Shown piece by piece: positions 1 to 8,514 of a stretch of DNA of 64,000 nucleotides. Made by a program: the position numbers and the translations under genes. Under the pieces are notes generated by a model. That model made no database searches and was not told where the DNA came from. It saw only the letters and a program-made list of their open reading frames with translations. This stretch comes from Salipiger profundus (lineage in GTDB: Bacteria > Pseudomonadota > Alphaproteobacteria > Rhodobacterales > Rhodobacteraceae), in the NCBI RefSeq assembly GCF_001969385.1, contig NZ_CP014797.1:1-64000 (forward strand), written 5' to 3'. Position 1 is the stretch's first letter; each line of letters opens with the position of its first letter.

Positions 1-638
1 GGCTCGTGCGCACCATCGCCGAGGACGCGGTGCGCGCCGGCGCGCGGCTCGTCGTCACCCGGGTTCACCGACTGAGCCCGGTTCCGGGCGGGCCCGGGAT
101 GCGCGTGCTGACCGACCATGGAGACATGGCCTTCGACAAGGTGGTCGTGGCCGCCGGGGTCTGGTCCAACCGGCTGCTGAAGCCGCTGGGGGCGGCGGTC
201 CCGCTGGAAAGCCTGCGCGGCTACCACGCCACCTTCGACATGCCCCGGATGCCGGGCCAGCCCGTCTATCCCATTGCCGAGAAGGTCATGGCGACCCCGA
301 TGGAGGACGGGCTGCGGGTGGTCGGCGTCGTCGAGGTGGCGGGCCTGCGCAAGCCGCCCGAGTTCGAGAACGCCGACCGTCTCAGGGCCGCGGCCGGACG
401 GATCTTCCGCGATGTCGGAGAGCAGCGTTCGGTCTGGATGGGCCACCGGCCGTCGACCCCGGACTCGGTGCCGGTGATCTGCCGCGCGCCGTCGCACCCC
501 GACCTGGTGCTGGCGCTGGGGCACGGGCAGACGGGCATGTGCGGCGCTCCGGGCACCGCCGTGCTGGTCTCGGACCTGCTGGCGGAGCGGCAGGGCAGGA
601 TCGCGCCGCATCACTTCGACATCGCCCGCTTTCGCTGA
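1..638 (+). CDS. D-amino acid dehydrogenase (DadA-like) FAD oxidoreductase, 3' part only
   Basis: The gene enters from the left edge; about 212 C-terminal residues are visible and the FAD-binding N-terminus lies outside the window. The visible part has the C-terminal DAO/DadA pattern: WMGHRPSTPDSVPVI, then a GHGQTGMCGAPGTAVLVSDLL stretch that packs on the FAD. Family members oxidise D-amino acids or N-substituted amino acids and pass electrons to the respiratory chain. It converges on the minus-strand operon that begins with the crotonase gene near 8.3 kb, and a hairpin at 668-684 separates the two. Its substrate cannot be read from this fragment, but an amino-acid oxidase fits the amine/amino-acid theme of the neighbouring operons. 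The family call is solid; the substrate is open. Confidence 0.8.
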   Translation, partial: LVRTIAEDAVRAGARLVVTRVHRLSPVPGGPGMRVLTDHGDMAFDKVVVAAGVWSNRLLKPLGAAVPLESLRGYHATFDMPRMPGQPVYPIAEKVMATPMEDGLRVVGVVEVAGLRKPPEFENADRLRAAAGRIFRDVGEQRSVWMGHRPSTPDSVPVICRAPSHPDLVLALGHGQTGMCGAPGTAVLVSDLLAERQGRIAPHHFDIARFR

Positions 639-667
639 GCTGTCCCGAAATGTGCAGCGCGGGAAAA

Positions 668-684
668 GGGCGCGAGACGCGCCC
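668..684. terminator. Hairpin between convergent genes
   Basis: A perfect 7-bp stem GGGCGCG / CGCGCCC with loop AGA. Read on the minus strand it is followed by TTTTCCC, so it can end the minus-strand operon; on the plus strand it is followed by T and a run of C. It sits in the only gap between the converging gene ends at 638 and 708. Confidence 0.6.
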
Positions 685-707
685 TCCCCCCCCCTGTCCG
701 CCGTGGA

Positions 708-1787
708 TCAGGCGGTTTCCGACATCAGGCGGTCGCGCAGATCGAGCATCCCGGTGCAGACCGTCTCGAGATCGGCGACATCGAAACCGTCGGCATGGGC
801 GAAGCCCTTGGCCCGAAGCAGCTCTGCAAGCCGGCCGTTGTACTGCGCCCGTCCGCCCGACACGGTAAGCCCGCCCTTGTGCTCGAAGGCGTCATTCCAG
901 GCGATGGCCTCTTGCTCGGTGACGGTGTTCGGCAGATCGAGCGCCATGGCCCCGTCCTGCGATACCTTCACCGGGTAGCCGCCGGGCAGACCGTTCGGAC
1001 CCGGCACGTGTCCAGCCCACTCCTTGCGCGCAGCAAGGGCGAGGATCAGGGTCACGCCGCTGGCGCCGGAAATCTCGATGGCAGGTTCCGGGGTCAGCTT
1101 GCAGTCGGCGAAGGTCTCGAAGGGGTCCGGGATCTCGGTGTCGTCGGCGAAGACACGCGGCGCGGGGCCGGTGCGGTCCGCCGCCGGCTGGCGCCAGGGC
1201 ATCAGGCACTGGTAGTGTGCCAGCACCCGAAGCGTGCCACCCGGGCGACCCGGTGCCCCGCGGAACACGTTCGACAGGATGGCGACGTTGCCGGTGCCGC
1301 ACAGCACGTCGTGGCCCATGGCCGTGATCATGCCGTTGACCACGTCGGGGAAGGAACAGTTGATCAGCGGCGTTCCCGGGCACAGCCGGGTGATCGCCGC
1401 GGCCATCCGGGACGAGATCAGCGCCTGGAAGACCGCGGTGGCGCTGAGCCCGCCCTCGGCGACCAGCTGCGTCCAGCGCGAGCCCTTGTCCGAGATCACC
1501 GAAGAGGTCTGGATGGAGGCGGCCTGCACCACGATGCGCGGCTTCAGCTCGGACAGGAGCCTGTCGCTGGCCCCCTCCTCCATCAGGTCGATCCGGTGCG
1601 CCCGGAAGGTGGCCGGGGTCCCGAACATGGCGGCGCGGGCGTTGCCCGCGGTCTGCAGCCAGTGCAGCCGGTCGAGGTTGCGCCCGGCGATGACCACGCT
1701 GACGGGCTCGGTCGCCGTGGCCGCGATGTCGAGAGCGATGCGGCCGGCGAACAGTCCGGTGCCGGTGATGAGAACGTCGGTGGTCAT
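708..1787 (-). CDS. NAD(P)-binding Rossmann protein, saccharopine-dehydrogenase-like, function unknown
   Basis: 359 residues. The N-terminus MTTDVLITGTGLFAGRIA is a dinucleotide-binding loop, followed by a second strand ending in AGRN that would bind the cofactor ribose. The fold is like saccharopine or homospermidine-synthase-type dehydrogenases, but I see no diagnostic catalytic motif. A conserved-looking NCSFPDVVN segment near residues 143-151 may line the active site. Its start overlaps the stop of the acyl-CoA ligase gene by 4 bases (ATGA), so it is the last gene of the operon running echA-like, binding protein, ATPase, permease, ligase, this gene. It may reduce or oxidise an intermediate of that pathway. 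I do not recognise it as a named enzyme. Confidence 0.75.
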   Translation of the reverse strand: MTTDVLITGTGLFAGRIALDIAATATEPVSVVIAGRNLDRLHWLQTAGNARAAMFGTPATFRAHRIDLMEEGASDRLLSELKPRIVVQAASIQTSSVISDKGSRWTQLVAEGGLSATAVFQALISSRMAAAITRLCPGTPLINCSFPDVVNGMITAMGHDVLCGTGNVAILSNVFRGAPGRPGGTLRVLAHYQCLMPWRQPAADRTGPAPRVFADDTEIPDPFETFADCKLTPEPAIEISGASGVTLILALAARKEWAGHVPGPNGLPGGYPVKVSQDGAMALDLPNTVTEQEAIAWNDAFEHKGGLTVSGGRAQYNGRLAELLRAKGFAHADGFDVADLETVCTGMLDLRDRLMSETA

Positions 1788-3307
1788 GCGGTATGGGCCT
1801 TTCTGGTGGTCTCGCGCTCCCAGCGGTCGGGCTCCTTCGGCAGCAGGTGCTTGCGGATCCGCTGGCTGGGCGTCTTGGGAAATTCGTCGATGAAGGCGAT
1901 GAAGCGCGGCTGCTGGTAGGGCGCGAGCTTGTCACGCAGCCAGGCGCTGATCGCCTCCGCCTCCAGCGTGCTTCCGGGGGCGCGGCGGACAAAGAGCTGG
2001 ATGTCGTTCTCGCCGATCTCTGCCGGAACGCCCACCATGGCGGTTTCCTCGATCTCTGGGTGACGGTTGGCGACGCTCTCGACCTCGTGCGCCGAGACGT
2101 TCTCGCCCTTGCAGCGCACGCTGTCGCCGACACGGCCGTGGAAGCGCAGCATGCCGTCCTCGCCCCAGGAGCCGAGATCGCCGGTGTGGAAGCCGTCGGC
2201 CTGCAACGCCTTGGCCGTCGCCTCCGGGGCGTTGTGATAGCCCGAGAAGATGGCACCTTCGATCGTCGAGGTTATCACCATCTCGCCCCGGCCTTCACCG
2301 GCGCCGAGGCGGCGTCCGTCCGCGTCCTTGACCTCGATGCGGAACCACGGAAGCGGGCGCCCGATGGCGCCGACGACACCTTCGGAGTTGGCGCAGCTGA
2401 TCGACGAGGCCTCGGTCTGGCCGTAGCACTCGGTGATCGTGACGCCGAAGCGGTCCTCGAAATCGCGCCATGCGGAGGCCGGGCAGCCGCCGCCCCAGGC
2501 GATGCGCACGCGGTGCGCCCGGTCGAGCGGGCCGGGCGGCTGCTTGAGCAGGATCTGCAGGATGCCGCCGAGGTGGTGGATATGGGTGCAGCCCGCATCC
2601 GACACCTGTTGCCAGAACCGGCTGGCAGAGAAGCGGTCGGCGATGGTCAGGCTGACATCCCGAAGGATCGGCAGAACCATGACCTGCGCCCCGCCGACAT
2701 GGTAGAAGGGCTCCCACATGAAGAGGTTGTCGCCGGATTGCAGTTGGCCGACCTCCTCGACCCCGCGGGCCGCGATCTCGAGCATCGTCTGCGTGACGCG
2801 CACGCCCTTGGCCGGGCCGGTGGTTCCCGAGGTGAACATGATCGCCGCGAGCCCGGTCGGCCCGGCGACCGCGCAGGCCGGTCGCGTCTTCGGCGCGGGG
2901 GGAAGCGCGCGATCGTGCAGGACGAGGATTCCCTCGCGCGGCTGCGCCTCGCAGGCCGACAGCGTGGCTTCGAGCTCGGGATCGCAGACCGCGATGGCCG
3001 CATCCACGAGACGGATGGCATGGACCAGCCCGTCCCCGACGAGCGCGGGGTTCACCGGCACCCAGACCATGCCCGCCCGCAGCAGGCCGTGCACGAGTGC
3101 AAGCGTGGCCGGGCTGTTGCGCGTCATGACGGCCACGGTGTCGCCGGGCCGCACGCCGTGCTCCGCAAGCCATGCGATCATCGCGTCCGCCGCGTCGGAA
3201 AGGGCGCGGAAGCCGAGTTCGGTGCCATCGGTGGTGCGGGCAAAGATGCGGTCCGGGGTCTTGTCGGCCTGCTCGATGAAGCTTTGGGCCAAGCCTTTGA
3301 TCTTCAT
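1784..3307 (-). CDS. Acyl-CoA ligase (class I adenylate-forming enzyme, CaiC-like)
   Basis: 507 residues. It should activate a carboxylic acid to its CoA thioester through an acyl-AMP. The adenylation P-loop MFTSGTTGPAKG is present, as are the core segment ECYGQTEASS, the hinge region with GFHTGDLG, and a C-terminal segment KTPSQRIRK carrying the catalytic lysine region. The overall look is nearest to crotonobetaine/carnitine-CoA ligases and medium-chain ligases. I chose the start at 3307 because GAGGAAG lies about 4 bases upstream; an earlier in-frame ATG at 3388 would overlap the permease gene. It sits between an ABC permease and a Rossmann protein, with a crotonase upstream, implying CoA-dependent breakdown of the imported compound. 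The acid substrate is unknown. Confidence 0.85.
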   Translation of the reverse strand: MKIKGLAQSFIEQADKTPDRIFARTTDGTELGFRALSDAADAMIAWLAEHGVRPGDTVAVMTRNSPATLALVHGLLRAGMVWVPVNPALVGDGLVHAIRLVDAAIAVCDPELEATLSACEAQPREGILVLHDRALPPAPKTRPACAVAGPTGLAAIMFTSGTTGPAKGVRVTQTMLEIAARGVEEVGQLQSGDNLFMWEPFYHVGGAQVMVLPILRDVSLTIADRFSASRFWQQVSDAGCTHIHHLGGILQILLKQPPGPLDRAHRVRIAWGGGCPASAWRDFEDRFGVTITECYGQTEASSISCANSEGVVGAIGRPLPWFRIEVKDADGRRLGAGEGRGEMVITSTIEGAIFSGYHNAPEATAKALQADGFHTGDLGSWGEDGMLRFHGRVGDSVRCKGENVSAHEVESVANRHPEIEETAMVGVPAEIGENDIQLFVRRAPGSTLEAEAISAWLRDKLAPYQQPRFIAFIDEFPKTPSQRIRKHLLPKEPDRWERETTRKAHTA

Positions 3308-3371
3308 GTTCTTCCTCGAAATGGAGAAGGGGGCCGCGCCACCGGACGTGGCGCGGCCGCGGGAGATTGCC

Positions 3372-5141
3372 TCAGGATTTCTGCACACGCTGGGCCAGCA
3401 ACAGGATCGCCGTGACGATCACCAGCACCACGACGGACACTGCGGCCAGCGTCGGGTTCAGCTGAAGGTACATGTCGTCCCACATCTGCTTGGGCAGGGT
3501 CGATTTCAGCCCGCCCGAGATGAACAGCGCGATGGTCAGCTCGTCGAAGCTGGTCACGAAGGCGAAGAGCGCGGCCGAGATGATGCCCCCGCGCAGCAGC
3601 GGCAGGGTGATCAGCCTCAGGACCGTGAGCCGCCCGGCGCCCAGCGTGGCAGCCGCCTGGTCGAGCCGCCAGTCGTAGCCCTTCAGCACCGCGCCGATGG
3701 CGATGAAGGTGAAGGGGATCGCCAGCAGGGTGTGGCCGATGATGAGACCGATGTTGGAGGCCACCAGCCCCATCTGCGCCATCAGGTAGAAGAGCCCCAC
3801 GGCAATGACGATGCGGGGCACGATCATCGGCGCCAGCATCAGGCCGAAGACGGCCTTGCCGAAGCGGCTGTCCGAGCGCGCCAGCGCCAGCGCCGCCATG
3901 CCGCCCAGCACCGTGGCGAGGATGGCCGTGACGAAGGCCACGCCGAAGCTGCGGATGGTGGCCGAGATCCAGATCGGCGAGCCGAAATATTCCTCGAACC
4001 AGCGGGTGGAGTACTCCGGCGGCGGGAAGGTCAGGGTCTGATCGGCGGTGAACGCCAGCGGCAGCACGATGATGGCGGGGGCCAGCAGGAACAGGAACAG
4101 CAGGCAGAGATACGCCGCGCGCACCGGTTTCGGGCCCTCGGTGCCCCGGTCGCCCAAGTGGTTGAAGGGCGAGCAGATCAGGGCGAGGCCCTCCAGCACG
4201 CGCTGTCCCGCGCGGCGCAGCCATTTCGCGCCGCGTTTCGAGCCCTTGGGTCCGGCAGAGCTCGCCTGGGTCAGCGAGGACAGGCCGAAGAACTGGTCGT
4301 AGATCCAGATCGCCACGAGGGCGGCGACCACCAGCATGACCGACAGCACCGCGGCGAAGGCCCAGTTCACCAGCTCCTGCACCTGCATGATGATGATCTG
4401 CGCCAGCATGGTCTGGCCGCGTCCGCCAAGGTAGGCCGGGACGATGAAGAAGCCGAGCGAGGTGATGAAGGTCAGAAGCCCCCCGGCCGCGACGCCGGGC
4501 ATCGCCAGCGGGAACTCGATCAGCCAGAAGCGTTGCGCGCGCTTGGCGCCGAGGCTGCCGGCGGCAAGCGGCAGGCGCTGGTCGATGCCCGTCATCACCG
4601 GCACCATCGTCAGGATGGCGAGCGGCATCATCGCGTGGACCATCCCGACCAGCACGCCAAGCTCGTTGTACATGAGGTCGAGCGAACTTTCGGTCACGCC
4701 GGTCCCGGTGAGGATCGACTTGAACAGCCCGCGGTCGCCCAGCATGATCATCCAGGCGAAGGTCTTCACAAGATACGAGGTCCAGAAGGGCAGCAGCACC
4801 AGGAACAGCCACTTGTTGCGGCTGGCATCGGGCAGCCGTGCCAGCCAGGCCGCGACCGGGTAGCCCAGCACAACCGAGAAGAACGCCGTCAGGAGCGAGA
4901 TCCGGAAGGTGATCCACAGGATCCGCAGGTAGATCGGCGTGCTCGCGAGGTGCTCGTAATGTTCGAGCGAAACGCCGGCGGTGTCCTCGCCGGAGAAGCT
5001 CAGCCCGATCAGCCGCAGCATGGGCAGAAGCAGGAACACGGCGACAAAGGCCAGCGCGGGCGCCGCGAGCCACAGCGGGCCGGGCTTCAGGCGCGACAGG
5101 GTGCCGGCCCGGGTGATCGGGGTATCGGCCACGCTGCTCAT
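3372..5141 (-). CDS. Polyamine-type ABC transporter permease, PotB and PotC halves fused in one chain
   Basis: 589 residues, about twice the usual 270-300 of a PotB or PotC. Residues 1-300 form a PotB-like half with an EAA loop around AAGSLGAKRAQRFWLIEFP. A basic, probably cytoplasmic linker follows (about 300-350), then a PotC-like half with its own EAA loop AAATLGAGRLTVLRLITLP. Each half has about six membrane helices, so one chain can make the complete channel. The gene overlaps the end of the ATPase gene by 4 bases and is followed by the acyl-CoA ligase. No stop or frameshift separates the halves, so this is a true fusion. The cargo is probably a small cationic or zwitterionic compound, judged from the class only. 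Confidence 0.9.
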   Translation of the reverse strand: MSSVADTPITRAGTLSRLKPGPLWLAAPALAFVAVFLLLPMLRLIGLSFSGEDTAGVSLEHYEHLASTPIYLRILWITFRISLLTAFFSVVLGYPVAAWLARLPDASRNKWLFLVLLPFWTSYLVKTFAWMIMLGDRGLFKSILTGTGVTESSLDLMYNELGVLVGMVHAMMPLAILTMVPVMTGIDQRLPLAAGSLGAKRAQRFWLIEFPLAMPGVAAGGLLTFITSLGFFIVPAYLGGRGQTMLAQIIIMQVQELVNWAFAAVLSVMLVVAALVAIWIYDQFFGLSSLTQASSAGPKGSKRGAKWLRRAGQRVLEGLALICSPFNHLGDRGTEGPKPVRAAYLCLLFLFLLAPAIIVLPLAFTADQTLTFPPPEYSTRWFEEYFGSPIWISATIRSFGVAFVTAILATVLGGMAALALARSDSRFGKAVFGLMLAPMIVPRIVIAVGLFYLMAQMGLVASNIGLIIGHTLLAIPFTFIAIGAVLKGYDWRLDQAAATLGAGRLTVLRLITLPLLRGGIISAALFAFVTSFDELTIALFISGGLKSTLPKQMWDDMYLQLNPTLAAVSVVVLVIVTAILLLAQRVQKS

Positions 5142-6235
5142 GACACCACCCGTCCCGCCGTGATCGGCCAGTGAACGGTGACCTCCTCGCCGATCCCGGC
5201 GCCGATCTCGCTGCCGGGGTCGAGCCGCAGGGTGAACTCGGTGCCGTCGGGCAGGACCAGCATCAGCCGGTTGTCGGACCCGATGTAGACCACGTCGCGC
5301 AGCGTCGCGCGAAGCTCGTTCATGCCGGGGCCCGTGGCCGCGCCGAGGGTCACCCGCTCGGGACGCACGATCAGCGCGTGTTCGGCGGCATCGGCATCGC
5401 GGGCGCCCATGCGCCCGGCAAAGGTGCCGGCGGCGGTCCGGATCAGGGCGTTGCCCTCGGCGTCGGTGCCCGCGAGCGTGCCGTGCAGCAGGTTCGAATG
5501 GCCGATGAAGGTCGCCGCAAAGATCGTCTCGGGGTCCGAGTAGATCTGGCTCGGGGTGCCCAGCTGCTCGACCTTGGCGTGGTTCATCACGCAGATCCGG
5601 TCGGACATCACGAGCGCTTCTTCCTGGTCGTGGGTGACGTAGATCAGCGTCGTGCCGAATTCGCGGTGCAGGCGCCGGATCTCGAGCTGCATGGTCTCGC
5701 GCAGGGCCTTGTCGAGCGCGCCCAGCGGTTCGTCCATCAGGATGATCTCGGGGCGGAAGACGAAGCAGCGCGCAAGGGCCACCCGCTGCTGCTGACCGCC
5801 CGAGAGCTCGCGCGGGAACCGGTGCGCGAAGGCGTCGAGCTGCACCTTGGCCAGCGTCTCGGCCACGGCGGTGCGGATCTGGTCGGCCGGCTGATTGCGC
5901 ATCTTCAGCGGAAAGGCCACGTTTTCTTCCACCGTCATGTGCGGGAAGAGCGCGTAGTGCTGGAACACCAGCCCCATGCCGCGCTCGTGCACGGGCCGGT
6001 TGGTCCAGTCCCCTCCGTCGATGCGAAGCCGTCCCGAGGTTGCGGGGGTCAGCCCCGAAACCATCTGCAGCAAGGTGGTCTTGCCCGAGCCCGAGGGCCC
6101 GAGCAGCGTGAGGAATTCACCGCGCTGCACATCGAGCGTCGTCGGTTCGAGCGCGGTGAACGTGCCATACATCTTTGACAGTCCGTCGATCCGGATCTTG
6201 GCGGCCGTGGCGGCGGGAGAAGGGGAAATATTCAT
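5138..6235 (-). CDS. Polyamine-type ABC transporter ATP-binding protein (PotA-like)
   Basis: 365 residues. It contains the Walker A motif GPSGSGKTT, the signature [13 protein letters not shown], the Walker B IILMDEPLGALD and the switch histidine in YVTHDQEEA, followed by a C-terminal TOBE-type regulatory domain (from about residue 240) typical of PotA, FbpC and CysA. It energises the fused permease encoded immediately downstream, which it overlaps by 4 bases. The start at 6235 (MNISPSP) is preceded by AGAGG at about 9 bases; longer in-frame readings have no ribosome site. It belongs to the polyamine/opine/iron class; the context favours an organic amine. Confidence 0.93.
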   Translation of the reverse strand: MNISPSPAATAAKIRIDGLSKMYGTFTALEPTTLDVQRGEFLTLLGPSGSGKTTLLQMVSGLTPATSGRLRIDGGDWTNRPVHERGMGLVFQHYALFPHMTVEENVAFPLKMRNQPADQIRTAVAETLAKVQLDAFAHRFPRELSGGQQQRVALARCFVFRPEIILMDEPLGALDKALRETMQLEIRRLHREFGTTLIYVTHDQEEALVMSDRICVMNHAKVEQLGTPSQIYSDPETIFAATFIGHSNLLHGTLAGTDAEGNALIRTAAGTFAGRMGARDADAAEHALIVRPERVTLGAATGPGMNELRATLRDVVYIGSDNRLMLVLPDGTEFTLRLDPGSEIGAGIGEEVTVHWPITAGRVVS

Positions 6236-6365
6236 GTAGATGTTGCCTCTGTCGGAGCGTGCCGGGCACGAGGGCTGTATCGGCGGCGGGCCGTGCTTGA
6301 GGCTCAAGCAAGGGGAACCGGTCACCGCGCGGGCGGACGTCCAGGGGATAATTTCAGTCAGGGCC

Positions 6366-6399
6366 CTGCCAGCGGCCACCGCGACGGCGCCGCTGGCAG
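6366..6399 (-). promoter_or_regulatory. Intercistronic hairpin after the binding-protein gene
   Basis: An 11-bp perfect stem CTGCCAGCGGC / GCCGCTGGCAG with a 12-base loop, 9 bases beyond the stop of the binding-protein gene and 131 bases before the ATPase start. There is no T-run, so it more likely protects the upstream mRNA or attenuates than fully terminates. It is the first of five such hairpins in the window. Confidence 0.6.
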
Positions 6400-6407
6400 G
6401 AGGTCGA

Positions 6408-7469
6408 TCACATCAGGAGCCAGAGGTTGAAGCGCTCGGTCATCTCGGCGCGGTTCTCCTGCCACCAGCCTTCATCGGCCAGCACCATGCCTTCGAGGTT
6501 CTCGGGCGCGGTGGTGAGCACCGCGGCGCGCTCCGCCGGGATGTGGTCGTAGGCCGCGAGGTTGGTCGGGCCGTAGGACAGGTCGTCGGTGAACAGCGCC
6601 TGCTGCTCGGGGCGCGTGCAGAAGGCAAGGAACTGCCGTGCGGCCTCCACGTTCGGGCCGCCCTTGGGCAGGCCCCAGCCCTCGATCGAGTAGAGCCCCT
6701 GGTCCCAGACCAGTTTTGCCGGGGCGCCGGTGTCGATGGCCGACTGCAGGCGGGCGTTCCAGCCGGCCAGCATGTCGACCTCGCCGCTCTGCAGCAGCTG
6801 CGAGGACTGCGCGCCGCCGGTCCACCAGACGTCGATGTGCTCCTTGATCTCGTCGAGCTTGGCAAAGGCGCGGTCGACGTCGAGCGGGTAGAGATCCTCG
6901 GGCGCGACGCCGTCGGCCATGAGCGCCTGCTCCAGCGTGTCGATGGGATTGCGGCGCAGCGCGCGGCGGCCCGGGAAGGCCTCGGTGTCCCAGAAATCCG
7001 CCCAGTTCGAGGGGCCGTTTTCCAGGCTCTCGGTGTTGAAGGCAGAGATCGTGGCATAGACGTCGGTGCCGAGGAAGTTCGAGTGCACCGAGCCCGGCAT
7101 CATGTTTTCGGCAAGGGCGGGATCGAGCTGGATGTCGTCGAGCAGGTCTTCCTGCTCGAGGATCAGACGCGCCGAAAGGGTCAGGGTGCAGACGTCCCAG
7201 ATGTAGCTGCCGGTCTCGACGATCGACTTGAACTGCGCGGTCGGTTCCGCGTCGCGGGCGACGTTGACGATCTCGATGCCGGTTTCGGCGGTGAAGGGCT
7301 CGTAGAACGCCTTGCGGAAGCCTTCGCTGAACGGACCGCCCGGGTCCGCCACGGTCAGCGACGTGTTCTGCGCATTGGCGCGACGGCCCAGCATCGGGGT
7401 CGCAAGCGCGGCGGTGCCGATCGCCAGCATGCTGCGCCGGCTGAGGCGCGATCTGTCAGTCTTGGTCAT
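6408..7469 (-). CDS. Periplasmic binding protein of a polyamine-type ABC importer (PotD-like)
   Basis: 353 residues. The N-terminus MTKTDRSRLSRRSMLAIG is a twin-arginine-style signal with an Ala-rich core and probable cleavage after RANA, so the protein is likely exported folded by Tat. The body (LTVADPGGPFSEGFRKAF, DVCTLTLSA, GWGLPKGGPN) fits the PotD/PotF extracellular solute-binding family 1. The start at 7469 has CAGAGGT about 8 bases upstream; the longer reading adds an unlikely leader. It heads the transport genes of the operon, 115 bp after the crotonase gene. The ligand is not deducible; the classic acidic residues that contact polyamines cannot be placed without an alignment. Confidence 0.88.
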   Translation of the reverse strand: MTKTDRSRLSRRSMLAIGTAALATPMLGRRANAQNTSLTVADPGGPFSEGFRKAFYEPFTAETGIEIVNVARDAEPTAQFKSIVETGSYIWDVCTLTLSARLILEQEDLLDDIQLDPALAENMMPGSVHSNFLGTDVYATISAFNTESLENGPSNWADFWDTEAFPGRRALRRNPIDTLEQALMADGVAPEDLYPLDVDRAFAKLDEIKEHIDVWWTGGAQSSQLLQSGEVDMLAGWNARLQSAIDTGAPAKLVWDQGLYSIEGWGLPKGGPNVEAARQFLAFCTRPEQQALFTDDLSYGPTNLAAYDHIPAERAAVLTTAPENLEGMVLADEGWWQENRAEMTERFNLWLLM

Positions 7470-7527
7470 GGTGTTTACCTCTGTTGGAAGGTGGGGTTGG
7501 TTTCTTTTGTTATTCTGCGGGGCCCGG

Positions 7528-7544
7528 CGCCCGCCGGTCGGGCG
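7528..7544 (-). terminator. Weak hairpin between crotonase and binding-protein genes
   Basis: CGCCCG / CGGGCG with loop CCGGT; on the minus strand an A-rich tract follows. It may partly uncouple the crotonase gene from the transport genes. The rest of this 115-bp gap could hold a second promoter, but I see no clear -35/-10 pair. Confidence 0.3.
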
Positions 7545-7584
7545 GAAACCGGGATCGTCGAGGGGAAAGCCGGTCACGGGCCGC

Positions 7585-8349
7585 TCAGGCCTTGGCGCGT
7601 TTCGCGAAGAACTCTTCCATCATCCGCTGCGGCTCGCCGGTGCCGTAGGCCTCGAGCTGGAAGCGGATGCCGGCCTGCATCGCGTCGTCGTAGCCTTCCT
7701 GGGTGATTTCCCTGATGCGCTGGCGGTTGAGGCGCATCGCCACCGGGGGCCTGGTTGCAAGGTCCCGGGCCAGCTCCATCGAGGCGGCCATCACCTGGTC
7801 CTCGTCCACGAGGCGGCTGATCAGCCCCCAGTCATAGGCTTCGCTGGCATCGAGCATGCGGCCGGTGAAGGTCAGGTCGATGGTGCGGGCGATGCCGATC
7901 ATGCCGCGCATGATCCAGTTGCCGGTGACGGTGGGAATGCCCGAGAGGATCTCGGGCTGGCCCATGCGCACGCCGGGGTGGCCAACGCGAAGATCGCACA
8001 GAAGCGCCACCTGGAAAGCAGAGCCCGCCGCCACGCCGTTGAGCGCCGCGATGATGGGCTTGGAGCTGTCGCGCAGGCAGGCGTAGAGCTTTTTCCACTC
8101 GCCCATCCAGACCTCCGCCCGGTCCGCGTCGAAGCTCTTGCTCTCGCTCAGGTCCTGTCCGGCGCCGAACGCCCGGTCGCCGGCGCCGGTGAGGATGATG
8201 ACCCGGACGTCGTCATCCGCCTCGGCGGCGGCGAAGGCCTCGATGAGCATGTCACGCATCGGGGCATTCCACGCATTCAGCTTCTCGGGACGGTTCAACG
8301 TGATGGTCAGAACGTTGCCGGATTTCTCGGTGAGGATGAAGTTGTCCAT
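7585..8349 (-). CDS. Enoyl-CoA hydratase/isomerase (crotonase family)
   Basis: 254 residues, the usual crotonase size. The two oxyanion-hole segments are visible: GAGDRAFGAGQDL and ALNGVAAGSAFQVALLCDL. The region around QPEILSGIPTVTGNW and FTGRMLDASEAYDWGL fits the fold; the PEI glutamate is in the place of a crotonase acid/base residue. It probably hydrates or isomerises an enoyl-CoA made by the ligase encoded downstream, similar in logic to CaiC/CaiD. Two starts are possible, MVTMDNF (8358) and MDNF (8349); neither has a good ribosome site and I prefer the shorter by family N-terminus. The start lies inside a motif also found in front of the amine dehydrogenase operon, suggesting IclR control. 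Confidence 0.85.
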   Translation of the reverse strand: MDNFILTEKSGNVLTITLNRPEKLNAWNAPMRDMLIEAFAAAEADDDVRVIILTGAGDRAFGAGQDLSESKSFDADRAEVWMGEWKKLYACLRDSSKPIIAALNGVAAGSAFQVALLCDLRVGHPGVRMGQPEILSGIPTVTGNWIMRGMIGIARTIDLTFTGRMLDASEAYDWGLISRLVDEDQVMAASMELARDLATRPPVAMRLNRQRIREITQEGYDDAMQAGIRFQLEAYGTGEPQRMMEEFFAKRAKA

Positions 8350-8368
8350 AGTAACCATTGCATTGTGA
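8346..8368. promoter_or_regulatory. Candidate IclR operator, copy 1
   Basis: CCATAGTAACCATTGCATTG and the next 3 bases match a 23-bp stretch at 9365-9387 in 18 of 23 positions, including CCATAG and ATTGCAT. This copy overlaps the start of the crotonase gene; the other precedes the amine dehydrogenase operon. The IclR gene lies between them, so a shared operator is a natural reading. No binding data are implied. Confidence 0.45.
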
Positions 8369-8514
8369 TAGTTGTTATTGAATAGAATGACTGACCGTGC
8401 GTTTGTCAATCGTCTTGCGGCTGTCGGTTGAAATTCCTCTCTGCAATACTGAAGAGGGCGAGGCGCCTGCACAGGCAACGGGCGCGGATGAGTTCGGGAG
8501 CGAGAGGCGAGTTG

